A stretch of 51,639 nucleotides of DNA. Source: Lutibacillus sp052034115 (GTDB taxonomy: Bacteria; Actinomycetota; Actinomycetes; Actinomycetales; Dermatophilaceae). Location of the stretch: assembly GCA_052034115.1 (NCBI GenBank), contig JBPOIZ010000008.1, positions 1 to 51,639 on the forward strand, read 5' to 3'. Position 1 is the stretch's first letter. Every line of letters begins with the position of its first letter. The notes under the pieces were generated by a model. The model did not search any database. It was given only the letters and a program-made list of their open reading frames with translations, and was not told the DNA's origin. Of the stretch, positions 7,115-14,522 are shown piece by piece. Position numbers and translations under genes: made by a program.

Positions 7115-7720
7115 GTGACGACTCGGCAGCCACCACGACGCCCGGCCTTCGTCGGCCCGGACAAGTTGGAGGAGCACGGCGGCCTGGTCGACCCGATCCA
7201 AGAGATCGAGATCGCCCACGAGACCGCCCAGGTGCTCGTGCACGCCGGCCGGTCGACCGACGACCCCGACGTCACGGCTCGCCTCGTCGCTCTCGTCGAA
7301 CAACTCGGCCTGGACACCCTCGCCGACCTGTGGTGCCACCGCCCGGCACGGACCCTTCCGGGTGCTCTCTGGCGGCTCTACGCCCTACGCGAGTGGGTGC
7401 GCCGCGACGGTCCCCAGGCCAGTGCGGAGTATGCCGCGGGCATGCTCTACACCGGCGTCGACCACGTGGTCGCCGGTGCAGCCGAGCCGGTCTCGCCTGA
7501 GGAACTCGAACGCACCGTCGATGCCATCCTCACCGGTGTGTTCGACGGCTCGCTCGACGTCGCCCTGCAGCGGGCCGCGGCGTTCTGTCGGGTCACCGCT
7601 TCGGGTCGCGCCGCGCTCACCGAGGGGGATTCCACTGCTGCCACTGCCGCCTCGCTCATGGAGACCGCCGGTGACCTCGACGCCGCCGCCGTCCTCTGGC
7701 GCAAGGGCCACCTCGACTAG
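7115..7720 (+). CDS. Conserved-looking actinobacterial protein of unknown function
   Basis: This 201-aa protein matches no family I can name. It is soluble and mostly helical with no signal peptide or membrane segment. Features visible are an acidic stretch (VDPIQEIEIAHETAQVLVHA), an LADLWCHRPARTLPGALWRLYALREW segment rich in Trp, and a C-terminal tract of Ala-rich helices. GTG at 7115 is chosen over the upstream ATG because of the leaderless -10. A hairpin with TTTT follows the stop (7749-7789), so it is probably a single-gene unit upstream of the DUF47-PiT genes. Confidence 0.7.
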   Translation: MTTRQPPRRPAFVGPDKLEEHGGLVDPIQEIEIAHETAQVLVHAGRSTDDPDVTARLVALVEQLGLDTLADLWCHRPARTLPGALWRLYALREWVRRDGPQASAEYAAGMLYTGVDHVVAGAAEPVSPEELERTVDAILTGVFDGSLDVALQRAAAFCRVTASGRAALTEGDSTAATAASLMETAGDLDAAAVLWRKGHLD

Positions 7721-7748
7721 ACGGGGCCGCAGACCGCAGGGTTATGCT

Positions 7749-7789
7749 GTGGGACGCGTCGGGCCGCGGTAGCCCCGGGTCCCACTTTT
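7749..7789 (+). terminator. Intrinsic terminator of the 7115 gene
   Basis: GTGGGAC (7749-7755) pairs perfectly with GTCCCAC (7779-7785), followed directly by TTTT (7786-7789), 28 bases past the stop codon. The loop contains the left arm of a second, longer stem (see 7754-7836), so the two folds compete. Confidence 0.6.
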
Positions 7790-7836
7790 AGCCGCTACGA
7801 GCGGCCATGCGCCGCGAGGCGCTCCCGGCCCGACGC
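7754..7836 (+). ncRNA. Candidate structured leader RNA of the DUF47-PiT genes
   Basis: An 11-bp stem joins GCGTCGGGCCG (7756-7766) to CGGCCCGACGC (7826-7836). Inside it are two perfect hairpins: GCCGC-TACGA-GCGGC (7791-7805) and GCGCC-GCGA-GGCGC (7809-7822), the second with a GNRA tetraloop. A -10 like TATGCT at 7743-7748 would start transcription at about 7755, the foot of the long stem, though no good -35 is seen. The DUF47 start lies 65 bases after the fold. No known riboswitch consensus is recognised. It could be a regulatory leader, a small RNA or chance GC-rich folding. Confidence 0.45.
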
Positions 7837-7900
7837 AACTTCCGAGGTGTTCCACGCCAGCCCGCCACCTGCGGACCATCTGTCTGAATGGAGTCGAGCC

Positions 7901-8518
7901 GTGCGTCTCATGCCGCGGGAGGGGCAGGTCTTCGCCCTCCTGAGTGCTCAGGCCCGCATCGGTGTCGAGGCCGCCGACCACCTCGCCGTCCTCGTCGGTG
8001 CCGCTTCCGCTGATCGCCCGGCCCTCGCCTCGACCCTGGCCGACATCGAGCAGCGCGGCGACGAGGCGGCCCACCAGGTCTTCCACGAGTTGGCGCGCAG
8101 TTTCGTCACGCCTTTCGGCCGCGACGAGTTGCACGCCCTGGCCGAAGCCCTCGACGAGTGCACCGACCACCTCGACGATGCGGGACAGAGCTGCGCGCTC
8201 TACCGCATCGAGTGGCTCCCCGACGGCGTCGCCGAACTGCTCAACATCTTGGCCCGGATGGCCCGCGTCACCGCCGATGCGATGCCTGCGCTCGGCCGAC
8301 CCACGGACCTGGCCGGCTTCTGGGTGGAGGTTAACGGCCTGGAGAACCGGGCGAACCAGGCCCGCCGCCGCGCCCTCCTGGAGTCTGCCTCACGCCAGGT
8401 CGCCACGACCCAGGAGCTGCTCGCCATACGCGATGTCATCGCCGCTCTCGACCGGGCCGCGGACGCCTTCGAGCGCGTCGCGCACGTCGTCCGTCGCATC
8501 GCCCTGCTGGCCGGCTGA
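7901..8518 (+). CDS. DUF47 (PhoU-like) accessory protein of PiT phosphate transporter
   Basis: This 205-aa all-helical protein resembles PhoU/DUF47, with the ESR...DEAAHQVFHEL, ALDECTDHLDDA and AIRDVIAALDRAADAFERVAHVVR helices that bind metal and phosphate in the family. Such proteins pair with PiT transporters and are thought to gate or assemble them. The start is GTG at 7901, set by GGAG (7890-7893) seven bases upstream; the longer upstream frame has no such site. It lies 2 bases before the PiT gene, a clear operon. Confidence 0.88.
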   Translation: MRLMPREGQVFALLSAQARIGVEAADHLAVLVGAASADRPALASTLADIEQRGDEAAHQVFHELARSFVTPFGRDELHALAEALDECTDHLDDAGQSCALYRIEWLPDGVAELLNILARMARVTADAMPALGRPTDLAGFWVEVNGLENRANQARRRALLESASRQVATTQELLAIRDVIAALDRAADAFERVAHVVRRIALLAG

Positions 8519-8520
8519 TC

Positions 8521-9516
8521 GTGGAGGCGGTCGCCCTCGTGGTCCTCGTGGCGGCCAGCTTGGTGTTCGCCTTCACCAATGGATTCCACGACGCGGCGAA
8601 CGCGGTCGCCACCTCCGTGACCACTCGGGCGCTGACGCCCGTGGCCGCACTCGGTATGGCGGCCGTCGCCAACGTCGTGGGTGCCTTCTTTGGCGACAAG
8701 GTGGCCCGCACCATCGGGATCGACATCGTCTCGCTGCCGGCCGGCCCGGACTACTTCGTCGTCGTCCTCGTGGCGCTGGTCGCGGCAGCCACGTGGAACC
8801 TGCTCACCTGGTGGCGCGGGATGCCGTCCTCCTCGACGCACGCCCTGCTCGGTGGGCTGGTCGGCGGTGTCCTGGCTCTCGGTGGGACCGTCAACCTCGA
8901 TGTGGTGACGTGGCGGATCCTCCTGCCGATGCTGCTCTCGCCGCTCGCGGGCTTCGTCCTCGGCTGGCTCGGCTACGTCCTGCTCACCCGGGTCTTCCAC
9001 GACGTCGACCGTCGGCGGTCGAGATCGAGGTTTCGCTACGCCCAGACCGCCTCGGCCGCTGCCGTCGCCTTCGGGCACGGGATGCAGGACGCGGCCAAGG
9101 CGGCCGGTGCGCTCACGTTGGGCCTGACCGCGCTGGGCGCCCAGCGCGGGGACGGCATACCGTTGTGGGCGCTCGTGGCGGCCGCCCTGGCGATCGGCGC
9201 CGGGACGCTCGCTGGGGGCTGGCGCATCGTGCGCACTCTCGGCCAGGGGATCATCACCCTGGACCCGCCCCGCGGCCTGGTGGCCGAGTCGACGGCAGCC
9301 GGGGTGCTCTTTGTCGCCGGTGGCGCGGCCGGCGCCCCGGTGTCGACGACCTACACCATCGCGGCGGCGATCCTGGGAACCGGCGCCGCGAACGGGTGGC
9401 GTTCGATCCGCTGGCCCGTCGTGCGCACCATGATCATCACCTGGCTGGTCACCGTCCCGGCGACCGCGGCGATGGCCGCTCTCCTCGCGGCGATCGCGCT
9501 GATCGGACCGCTGTAG
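8521..9516 (+). CDS. pit: Inorganic phosphate transporter, PiT family
   Basis: This 331-aa integral membrane protein imports phosphate with a cation at low affinity. The two inverted PiT signature repeats are visible: FTNGFHDAANAVATSVTTRAL near the N-terminus and FGHGMQDAAKAAGALTLG in the second half. Several hydrophobic helices surround them, with a hydrophilic loop near FHDVDRRRSRSR. The start is GTG at 8521, 2 bases after the DUF47 stop. It is convergent with pstB. Confidence 0.95.
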   Translation: MEAVALVVLVAASLVFAFTNGFHDAANAVATSVTTRALTPVAALGMAAVANVVGAFFGDKVARTIGIDIVSLPAGPDYFVVVLVALVAAATWNLLTWWRGMPSSSTHALLGGLVGGVLALGGTVNLDVVTWRILLPMLLSPLAGFVLGWLGYVLLTRVFHDVDRRRSRSRFRYAQTASAAAVAFGHGMQDAAKAAGALTLGLTALGAQRGDGIPLWALVAAALAIGAGTLAGGWRIVRTLGQGIITLDPPRGLVAESTAAGVLFVAGGAAGAPVSTTYTIAAAILGTGAANGWRSIRWPVVRTMIITWLVTVPATAAMAALLAAIALIGPL

Positions 9517-9549
9517 GCGAGCGACGCCGCGGACGCCGTGCCCGCTCGG

Positions 9550-10470
9550 TCAGCCGAACCGACCGCTGATGTAGTCCTCGGTCGCCTTCTGGGCGGGCGT
9601 GCTGAAGATCGTCGAGGTGAGGTCGAACTCGACCAGTCGCCCGGTGCGGTCCCCGTGACCCTCGGACGCCTCGGCGGTGAAGAACGCCGTTCGGTCAGCG
9701 ACGCGGGCGGCCTGCTGCATGTTGTGGGTGACGATGACGATGGTGTAGTCGCGGCGCAGCTCCAGCATGAGGTCCTCGATGCGGGAGGTGGCGATCGGGT
9801 CCAGGGCGGAGCACGGCTCGTCCATGAGGATTACCTCGGGCTTGACCGCGATGGTGCGGGCGATGCAGAGCCGCTGCTGCTGGCCACCGGACAGCCCGAG
9901 ACCGGACTGCTTGAGCTTGTCCTTGACCTCGTCCCACAACGCGGCACCCCGCAGCGCCTCTTCGACCAGCTCGTCCATGTCCGCGACCGGCATACCGGTC
10001 ACCCGCGGGCCGTAGGCGACGTTGTCGTAGATGGACTTCGGGAACGGGTTGGGCTTCTGGAAGACCATCCCGATCCGGCGGCGGACCTCGATGGGGTCGA
10101 CGTCCCGTCCGTAGATGTCCGTCCCGCGATAGGCGATCCGACCCTCCACGCGCGCTCCGGGAACGAGGTCGTTCATCCGGTTGAGCGAGCGCAGCACGGT
10201 GGACTTGCCACAGCCGGAGGGCCCGATGAGGGCGGTGATCTCGTGGATCCCGAAGCCCATCGACACATCCCGGACGGCCTTGAAGGTGCCGTAGTAGATC
10301 GAGACGTCCTCGCAGGTGATGACGTTCGCCGGGTCCGGGCCCGGCCCGGCCGGTGTATCCAGGCTGGCCTGGGGTGCGGTGATGCTGATGGCGGGCGTCA
10401 TGGTCGCCTCGGTCATGGGAGAAGTCCTTGGTCGTGGGGTGGTGGCGGGACTGCTGGACGTGGTGGTCAT
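9550..10470 (-). CDS. pstB: Phosphate ABC transporter ATPase PstB
   Basis: This protein of up to 306 aa is the cytoplasmic ATPase of the high-affinity phosphate importer. The ABC core shows Walker A GPSGCGKST, Q-loop VFQKPNPFPKSIYDN (the PstB-type sequence), signature LSGGQQQRL, Walker B VILMDEP and the H-loop VTHNM. About 45 residues precede the usual family start, low in complexity. An internal ATG at 10416 has an AAGGA site 8 bases upstream and would give 288 aa; which start is used is open. It is the last gene of pstSCAB. Confidence 0.95.
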   Translation of the reverse strand: MTTTSSSPATTPRPRTSPMTEATMTPAISITAPQASLDTPAGPGPDPANVITCEDVSIYYGTFKAVRDVSMGFGIHEITALIGPSGCGKSTVLRSLNRMNDLVPGARVEGRIAYRGTDIYGRDVDPIEVRRRIGMVFQKPNPFPKSIYDNVAYGPRVTGMPVADMDELVEEALRGAALWDEVKDKLKQSGLGLSGGQQQRLCIARTIAVKPEVILMDEPCSALDPIATSRIEDLMLELRRDYTIVIVTHNMQQAARVADRTAFFTAEASEGHGDRTGRLVEFDLTSTIFSTPAQKATEDYISGRFG

Positions 10471-10477
10471 GGCGTCC

Positions 10478-11380
10478 TCACCACCGTCGCTCGTAGCGGT
10501 TGCGTATGACGATGGCCACGGCGTTCATGGCCAGCAGCAGGACCAGCAGGACGATGATCCCGGCGGAGGCAGCCACTTGGAACGCCACCTGGGAGCGCCC
10601 GGACCAGTCATAGATCTGGATCGGCAACGTCGTGAACCCGCTGAGGAAGCCATTGGGGTCGTATTGGACGAAGGCGAGCCCGCCGATGAGCAGCAAGGGC
10701 GCCGCCTCGCCCATCGCACGGGACAGCGCCAGGATGATGCCGGTCGCGATACCCGGCACAGCGGTCGGCAGGGTCTGGCGGGCCATTGTCTGGATCGGTG
10801 TGGCACCGAGCGCCAGGGAGGCTTGGCGGATCTCCTGGGGCACGGCGCGCAACGCCTCACGTGTCGTCACGATGACGACCGGCAGGACGAGCAGGGCCAA
10901 GGCGATGCCACCGGCGAGGACGCTGTTGCGCTTGATGCCGACGGTCAGGACGAGCCCAGCGGTCAGCATGCCGTAGATGATCGCCGGGACCGCCGCGAGG
11001 TTCTGGACGTTCACCTCGACGAGGCGGGCGAACCGGCTGGTCTTCGAGGCGAACTCCTCGAGGTAGACCCCGGCACCGACGCCGATCGGCACGGCCAGCA
11101 GTGCGGTCGTCGTCAGGACGAAGGCGGAGCCGAGGATCGCGGCCCGGAAGCCGGCCCGCTGAGGGAAGGCCTGCGACGCGTACTGCGTCAGCAGGTTGCC
11201 GTCCAGGCGCGGCCGGGCGTCGAGGAAGGTGTCGATGAGCAGCACGGCGAGGACAGCGACCCCGAAGGCCAGGCAGAGCCACAGCCCGACGAGGAAGACC
11301 AGCGAGCGGGGGCTCTTGTCCCCGTGGCGTTGCGCCACCAGGGTCGGGGCCTCGGTCAGTGCGGCAGGTGCAGCGCTCAT
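10478..11380 (-). CDS. pstA: Phosphate ABC transporter permease PstA
   Basis: This 300-aa inner-membrane permease has six predicted helices. The binding-protein-dependent transport motif follows EALRAVPQEIRQASLALGAT and includes ALSRAMGEAAPLL. The start ATG (11378-11380) shares one base with the pstC stop (TGATG), so the two are translationally coupled. The longer frame reaching 12217 runs over pstC and is not coding. Confidence 0.95.
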   Translation of the reverse strand: MSAAPAALTEAPTLVAQRHGDKSPRSLVFLVGLWLCLAFGVAVLAVLLIDTFLDARPRLDGNLLTQYASQAFPQRAGFRAAILGSAFVLTTTALLAVPIGVGAGVYLEEFASKTSRFARLVEVNVQNLAAVPAIIYGMLTAGLVLTVGIKRNSVLAGGIALALLVLPVVIVTTREALRAVPQEIRQASLALGATPIQTMARQTLPTAVPGIATGIILALSRAMGEAAPLLLIGGLAFVQYDPNGFLSGFTTLPIQIYDWSGRSQVAFQVAASAGIIVLLVLLLAMNAVAIVIRNRYERRW

Positions 11381-12330
11381 CAGTACGCCTCCCGGAACCG
11401 CTTGACGAGCCGAATGCTCACCAGGTTGATCCCCATCGTCAGGACGAACAGCGTCAGCCCCACAGCGAAGAGGGTGTTGTACTGCAAGGACCCCACGACG
11501 CTTTCCCCGGTGGCTGCCTGGGCGATGAATCCGGTCATCGTCTGGCCGTCTTCGAGCGGCCCACCGACCATCCGCGAGCGGGTGCCGGCGGCCAGGGCGA
11601 CGATCATGGTCTCGCCGACCGCCCGGCTCAACGCCAGGACGATCGAGGCGGCGATCCCGGAGATGGCGGCCGGGAAGACGACCCGCAGCGTGGTCCGCAT
11701 CCGGTTGGCGCCCAAGGCCAGCGACCCCTCCCGCAGCGAACGGGGGACCGCGGAGAGGGCATCCTCGGACAGGGTTGCGACGGTGGGGATGATCATGACC
11801 CCGAGCACCAGGCCCGCGGAGAGCACCGAGAACACCCCGATATCCAGTCCCAGCACGTCCTTGAGCAGCACCGGGGCAACGAAGGTCAAGGCGAAGTAGC
11901 CGTAGACGACCGACGGCACGCCGGCGAGCAGCTCCAGGGTCGGCTTGAACACCTTGCGCACCCTCGCCGAGGCGTACTCGGCGAGGAAGACGGCGGCGCC
12001 GAGCCCGATCGGTATGGCGACCGTCAAGGCGATCGCAGTGGTCCACAGGGTGCCGGTGATCAGCGGCAGCACGCCATACGAGGGGTCGGCGAACCGCGGC
12101 GTCCACCGGGTGCCGGTGAGGAACTCGACGACGCCCACCTCGCGGAAGAAGCTGACCGCCGGTCCGATGAGCGAGGCCACGATGCCCACGGTGGTCAGGA
12201 TCGACACCCCCGCGCACACGACGAGCGAGAGCCGCACGATGGCCTCGCCCGGTCGGGTCCCGCGGCGGCTCAGATCAAGCGCTGGGGCCGGCGCCGACTG
12301 CGGCGCCGACCCCAGGGTGTAGGTGCTCAT
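11380..12330 (-). CDS. pstC: Phosphate ABC transporter permease PstC
   Basis: This 316-aa permease has an N-terminal cytoplasmic stretch of about 30 residues and then six membrane helices. It carries the family loop ALSAVPRSLREGSLALGANRM and the conserved ALSRAVGETM. It pairs with PstA as the membrane channel for phosphate delivered by PstS. It lies 23 bases after pstS. Confidence 0.96.
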   Translation of the reverse strand: MSTYTLGSAPQSAPAPALDLSRRGTRPGEAIVRLSLVVCAGVSILTTVGIVASLIGPAVSFFREVGVVEFLTGTRWTPRFADPSYGVLPLITGTLWTTAIALTVAIPIGLGAAVFLAEYASARVRKVFKPTLELLAGVPSVVYGYFALTFVAPVLLKDVLGLDIGVFSVLSAGLVLGVMIIPTVATLSEDALSAVPRSLREGSLALGANRMRTTLRVVFPAAISGIAASIVLALSRAVGETMIVALAAGTRSRMVGGPLEDGQTMTGFIAQAATGESVVGSLQYNTLFAVGLTLFVLTMGINLVSIRLVKRFREAY

Positions 12331-12353
12331 GGGTTGGTGTCCGATGAACTCGG

Positions 12354-13319
12354 TCAGCCCAGACTCGCGGCCGCGGCCTTCGCTTCGGCCTGTTGGGTGG
12401 CGTTCAGGCCGACGTACCGGGCTGCCTCGGCGATCGTCGCGTCGTTGCTGACGTAGTAGTCGACGAAGGCCTTCACGTGCGGCTTGGTGGCCGCGGACTT
12501 CGTGGCCACGTAGATGAACAGGGGGCGGGACAGGGGGGAGTAGGACCCATCCTGCGCGCTCGTCACGCTCGGGGCCACGCAGCCCTTGCCGCTGTCGATG
12601 GCCACCGCCTTGAGCTTGTCCTCGTTCTCCTCGAAGTAGGTGAACCCGAAGTAGCCCAACGCGTTGACGTCACCACTGACGCCCTGGACGGTGAGGTTGT
12701 CGTCCTCGGTCGGTGCGTAGTCGGTGCGCGAGGCGCCCTCCTCGCCGTTGATCGCATCGGTGAAGTAGTCGAACGTGCCGGAGTCGGTGCCGGCGCCGTA
12801 GAGCGAGAGCTTCGCCTTGGGGAACTTCGGGTCGACCTGGTCCCACGTGAGGATCTTGCCCTCGGCGGCCGGCTCCCAGAGGGTCTTCAGCTGCGCCGTC
12901 GTCAGGCAGGTGAGGAAGGTGTTGTCCTTGTTCGCGACGACGGTGAGCGCGTCATTCGCGACGACGATCTCGGTGTACTCGATGCCGGCCTTCGCGCACA
13001 TCTGCTTCTCCTCGTCCTTGATAGGACGCGAGGCGTCGGAGATGTCGGTCTGCCCGGCGCAGAACTTCTTGAAGCCACCGCCGGTGCCGGACTGGCCGAC
13101 GGACACGTTGACCCCTGGGTTGGCCTGCTTGAAGGCCTCACCAGCGGCGATGCTCAGCGGGCCGACGGTGCTGGAGCCATCGATGAGGACCTCGCCGGCG
13201 AGTGCCGAGCCGGTCCCCCCGGCATTGCCGGAGCCCGTGGCCGGCTCGTTCTGACCGCCGCACGCGGCGAGGGTGATGGCCGCCGGGATGGCGAGGGCAG
13301 CCAAGGTGGTGCGCTTCAC
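12354..13319 (-). CDS. pstS: Phosphate-binding lipoprotein PstS
   Basis: This 321-aa extracellular solute-binding protein has a lipoprotein signal (KRTTLAALAIPAAITLAACGG, lipobox LAAC with the lipidated Cys at about residue 18). The phosphate-binding elements GSSTVGPLS, VGQSGTGGGFKKFC and ISDASR are clear. The start is GTG at 13319, set by an AAGGA site (13326-13330) and the signal peptide length; the upstream in-frame ATG would put 49 extra residues before the signal. It is the first gene of pstSCAB, downstream of a PHO box. Confidence 0.95.
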   Translation of the reverse strand: MKRTTLAALAIPAAITLAACGGQNEPATGSGNAGGTGSALAGEVLIDGSSTVGPLSIAAGEAFKQANPGVNVSVGQSGTGGGFKKFCAGQTDISDASRPIKDEEKQMCAKAGIEYTEIVVANDALTVVANKDNTFLTCLTTAQLKTLWEPAAEGKILTWDQVDPKFPKAKLSLYGAGTDSGTFDYFTDAINGEEGASRTDYAPTEDDNLTVQGVSGDVNALGYFGFTYFEENEDKLKAVAIDSGKGCVAPSVTSAQDGSYSPLSRPLFIYVATKSAATKPHVKAFVDYYVSNDATIAEAARYVGLNATQQAEAKAAAASLG

Positions 13320-13386
13320 GGATCGTCCTTCCGTCCGTTGTGTCCGGCCCCTGCCGGACTGTCCTTGATGTGTCATGGCAGTTCGG

Positions 13387-13392
13387 ACGTTA
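13387..13392 (-). promoter_or_regulatory. Possible -10 of pstS
   Basis: TAACGT on the minus strand lies about 68 bases before the pstS start and 32 bases downstream of the PHO box, the order expected for an activated promoter. No -35 consensus is visible, which fits dependence on an activator. Confidence 0.35.
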
Positions 13393-13423
13393 GGCAGGGC
13401 GGATGACGCGGAATGGGGCGCGC

Positions 13424-13441
13424 GGTGAACCGGCGGCGAAC
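13424..13441 (-). promoter_or_regulatory. PHO box upstream of pstS
   Basis: On the minus strand GTTCGCC (13435-13441) and GTTCACC (13424-13430) are spaced exactly 11 bp. Actinobacterial PHO boxes bound by PhoP/RegX3-type regulators are 11-bp direct repeats with core GTTCACC, so this is a two-unit site with one mismatch. RegX3 is encoded at 32423-33103. Confidence 0.75.
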
Positions 13442-13497
13442 CTTCGTCGGCGCTCGTATGGCGCAACGACGGGCTGTTTCTCAGATGAAAAACCGAT

Positions 13498-13515
13498 AAA
13501 AAAGCGAGTTTCGCT
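13498..13515 (-). terminator. Intrinsic terminator of the glnR-mshD-ppk-mutT1 run
   Basis: On the minus strand AGCGA-AAC-TCGCT is followed by TTTTT, 6 bases after the mutT1 stop. The A-rich patch (13488-13503) stands out in this GC-rich DNA. It separates mutT1 from the pstS promoter. Confidence 0.75.
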
Positions 13516-13520
13516 GTGGC

Positions 13521-14501
13521 TTAGGACGGTTCGCTGTGATGGCGTTCGGCGGCCACGACACGCGCCGCCTCGCCGCGTCCGGCGACGTGGCAGACGATGA
13601 TCTCGCCCTTGGCCATCCCCAGGTCCGCCGCCGTCACGAGAGTCTCCTGCGCGGCTGCGTGGCGCTCGCGGGTCACCTTGTCCGCACCCTCCGGCGCGGC
13701 CGCCGCGTCGTGGAGCCGCATGAGGAGGGCGGGCAGCACCGGCCCGTGGCTGCAGACGGCGGTTGGGACGCCACTGGCGAGCACTTTGGAGATGGCTTTC
13801 ACGGCACGCGCGGGGTCGTCGGCATACGACTCCTCGGACAACGAGCGGCGCAGCCGCACCGTGGCGCCGATCGACTCGGCGTAGGGGGTCATCGTGTCGA
13901 CACACCGCGTCGACGACGAGCTCACCACACGCTTCACCCCGAAGGCGCCCAGCAGCGGGACCAGACTGCGGGCCTGCTCCTGGCCGGCCTTGTCCAGGGG
14001 ACGCAGCCAGTCTGCCCCATCCCAGTTCGAGCGCGCCTTGGCGCGCCCGTGCCGGACGACCACCAACGGCCAGGTGTCCAGCCGCCCGGCGGCATCGGCA
14101 CGCACCAGGGCACGGAGCTGGTCGCGGTCGCGGGCGTAGTCCAGCCGGCTCGTGGCGGCGCTGACATCAAGCCACACCAGGTCGTCGATCTCGTTGCGCA
14201 GCTCACCATGACCGCCGACGACAGTCGCCGCCCAGTAGTGGACCACCTTGATGGCCAGGTGACCGGCTCGGTCGACGACGGTGTAGGTCGTGCTCGGCAG
14301 GGGATACCCGAGATGCACGTCGAGTCCGGTCTCCTCCTGGGTCTCCCGGACGGCGGCGACGGGCCAGTCCTCGCCCGGGTCGAGCTTGCCCTTCGTCCAC
14401 GACCAGTCGCTGTACTTCGGTCGGTGGACGAGGGCGACCTCCAACGCACCGTCGTCTCGGCGACGCCAGGGCAAGGTGCCCGCCGCGGGGATGACTGCCA
14501 T
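13521..14501 (-). CDS. mutT1: MutT1-type protein: Nudix hydrolase fused to histidine phosphatase
   Basis: This 326-aa protein has an N-terminal Nudix domain, with the Nudix box GKLDPGEDWPVAAVRETQEETGL cut across residues 38-60 and its REXXEE metal site intact. A C-terminal phosphoglycerate-mutase-like domain follows, beginning VVVRHGRAKARS with the catalytic RHG. This two-domain layout is that of mycobacterial MutT1, which cleaves oxidised guanine nucleotides and diadenosine polyphosphates. The gene lies 21 bases after ppk, the same neighbour as in mycobacteria. A -10 like TACGCT (14511-14516) nine bases upstream may give extra transcription. Confidence 0.9.
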   Translation of the reverse strand: MAVIPAAGTLPWRRRDDGALEVALVHRPKYSDWSWTKGKLDPGEDWPVAAVRETQEETGLDVHLGYPLPSTTYTVVDRAGHLAIKVVHYWAATVVGGHGELRNEIDDLVWLDVSAATSRLDYARDRDQLRALVRADAAGRLDTWPLVVVRHGRAKARSNWDGADWLRPLDKAGQEQARSLVPLLGAFGVKRVVSSSSTRCVDTMTPYAESIGATVRLRRSLSEESYADDPARAVKAISKVLASGVPTAVCSHGPVLPALLMRLHDAAAAPEGADKVTRERHAAAQETLVTAADLGMAKGEIIVCHVAGRGEAARVVAAERHHSEPS

Positions 14502-14522
14502 AAGGACTGAAGCGTATGGGTA

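Noticed and set aside
11381..12217. N-terminal extension of the pstA frame
   Set aside because: It lies over pstC in another frame; pstA has a good ATG overlapping the pstC stop.
9538..12456. Several long plus-strand frames over the pst operon
   Set aside because: They are antisense to pstB, pstA and pstC, rich in Gln/Gly/Asp/Arg with no domain.
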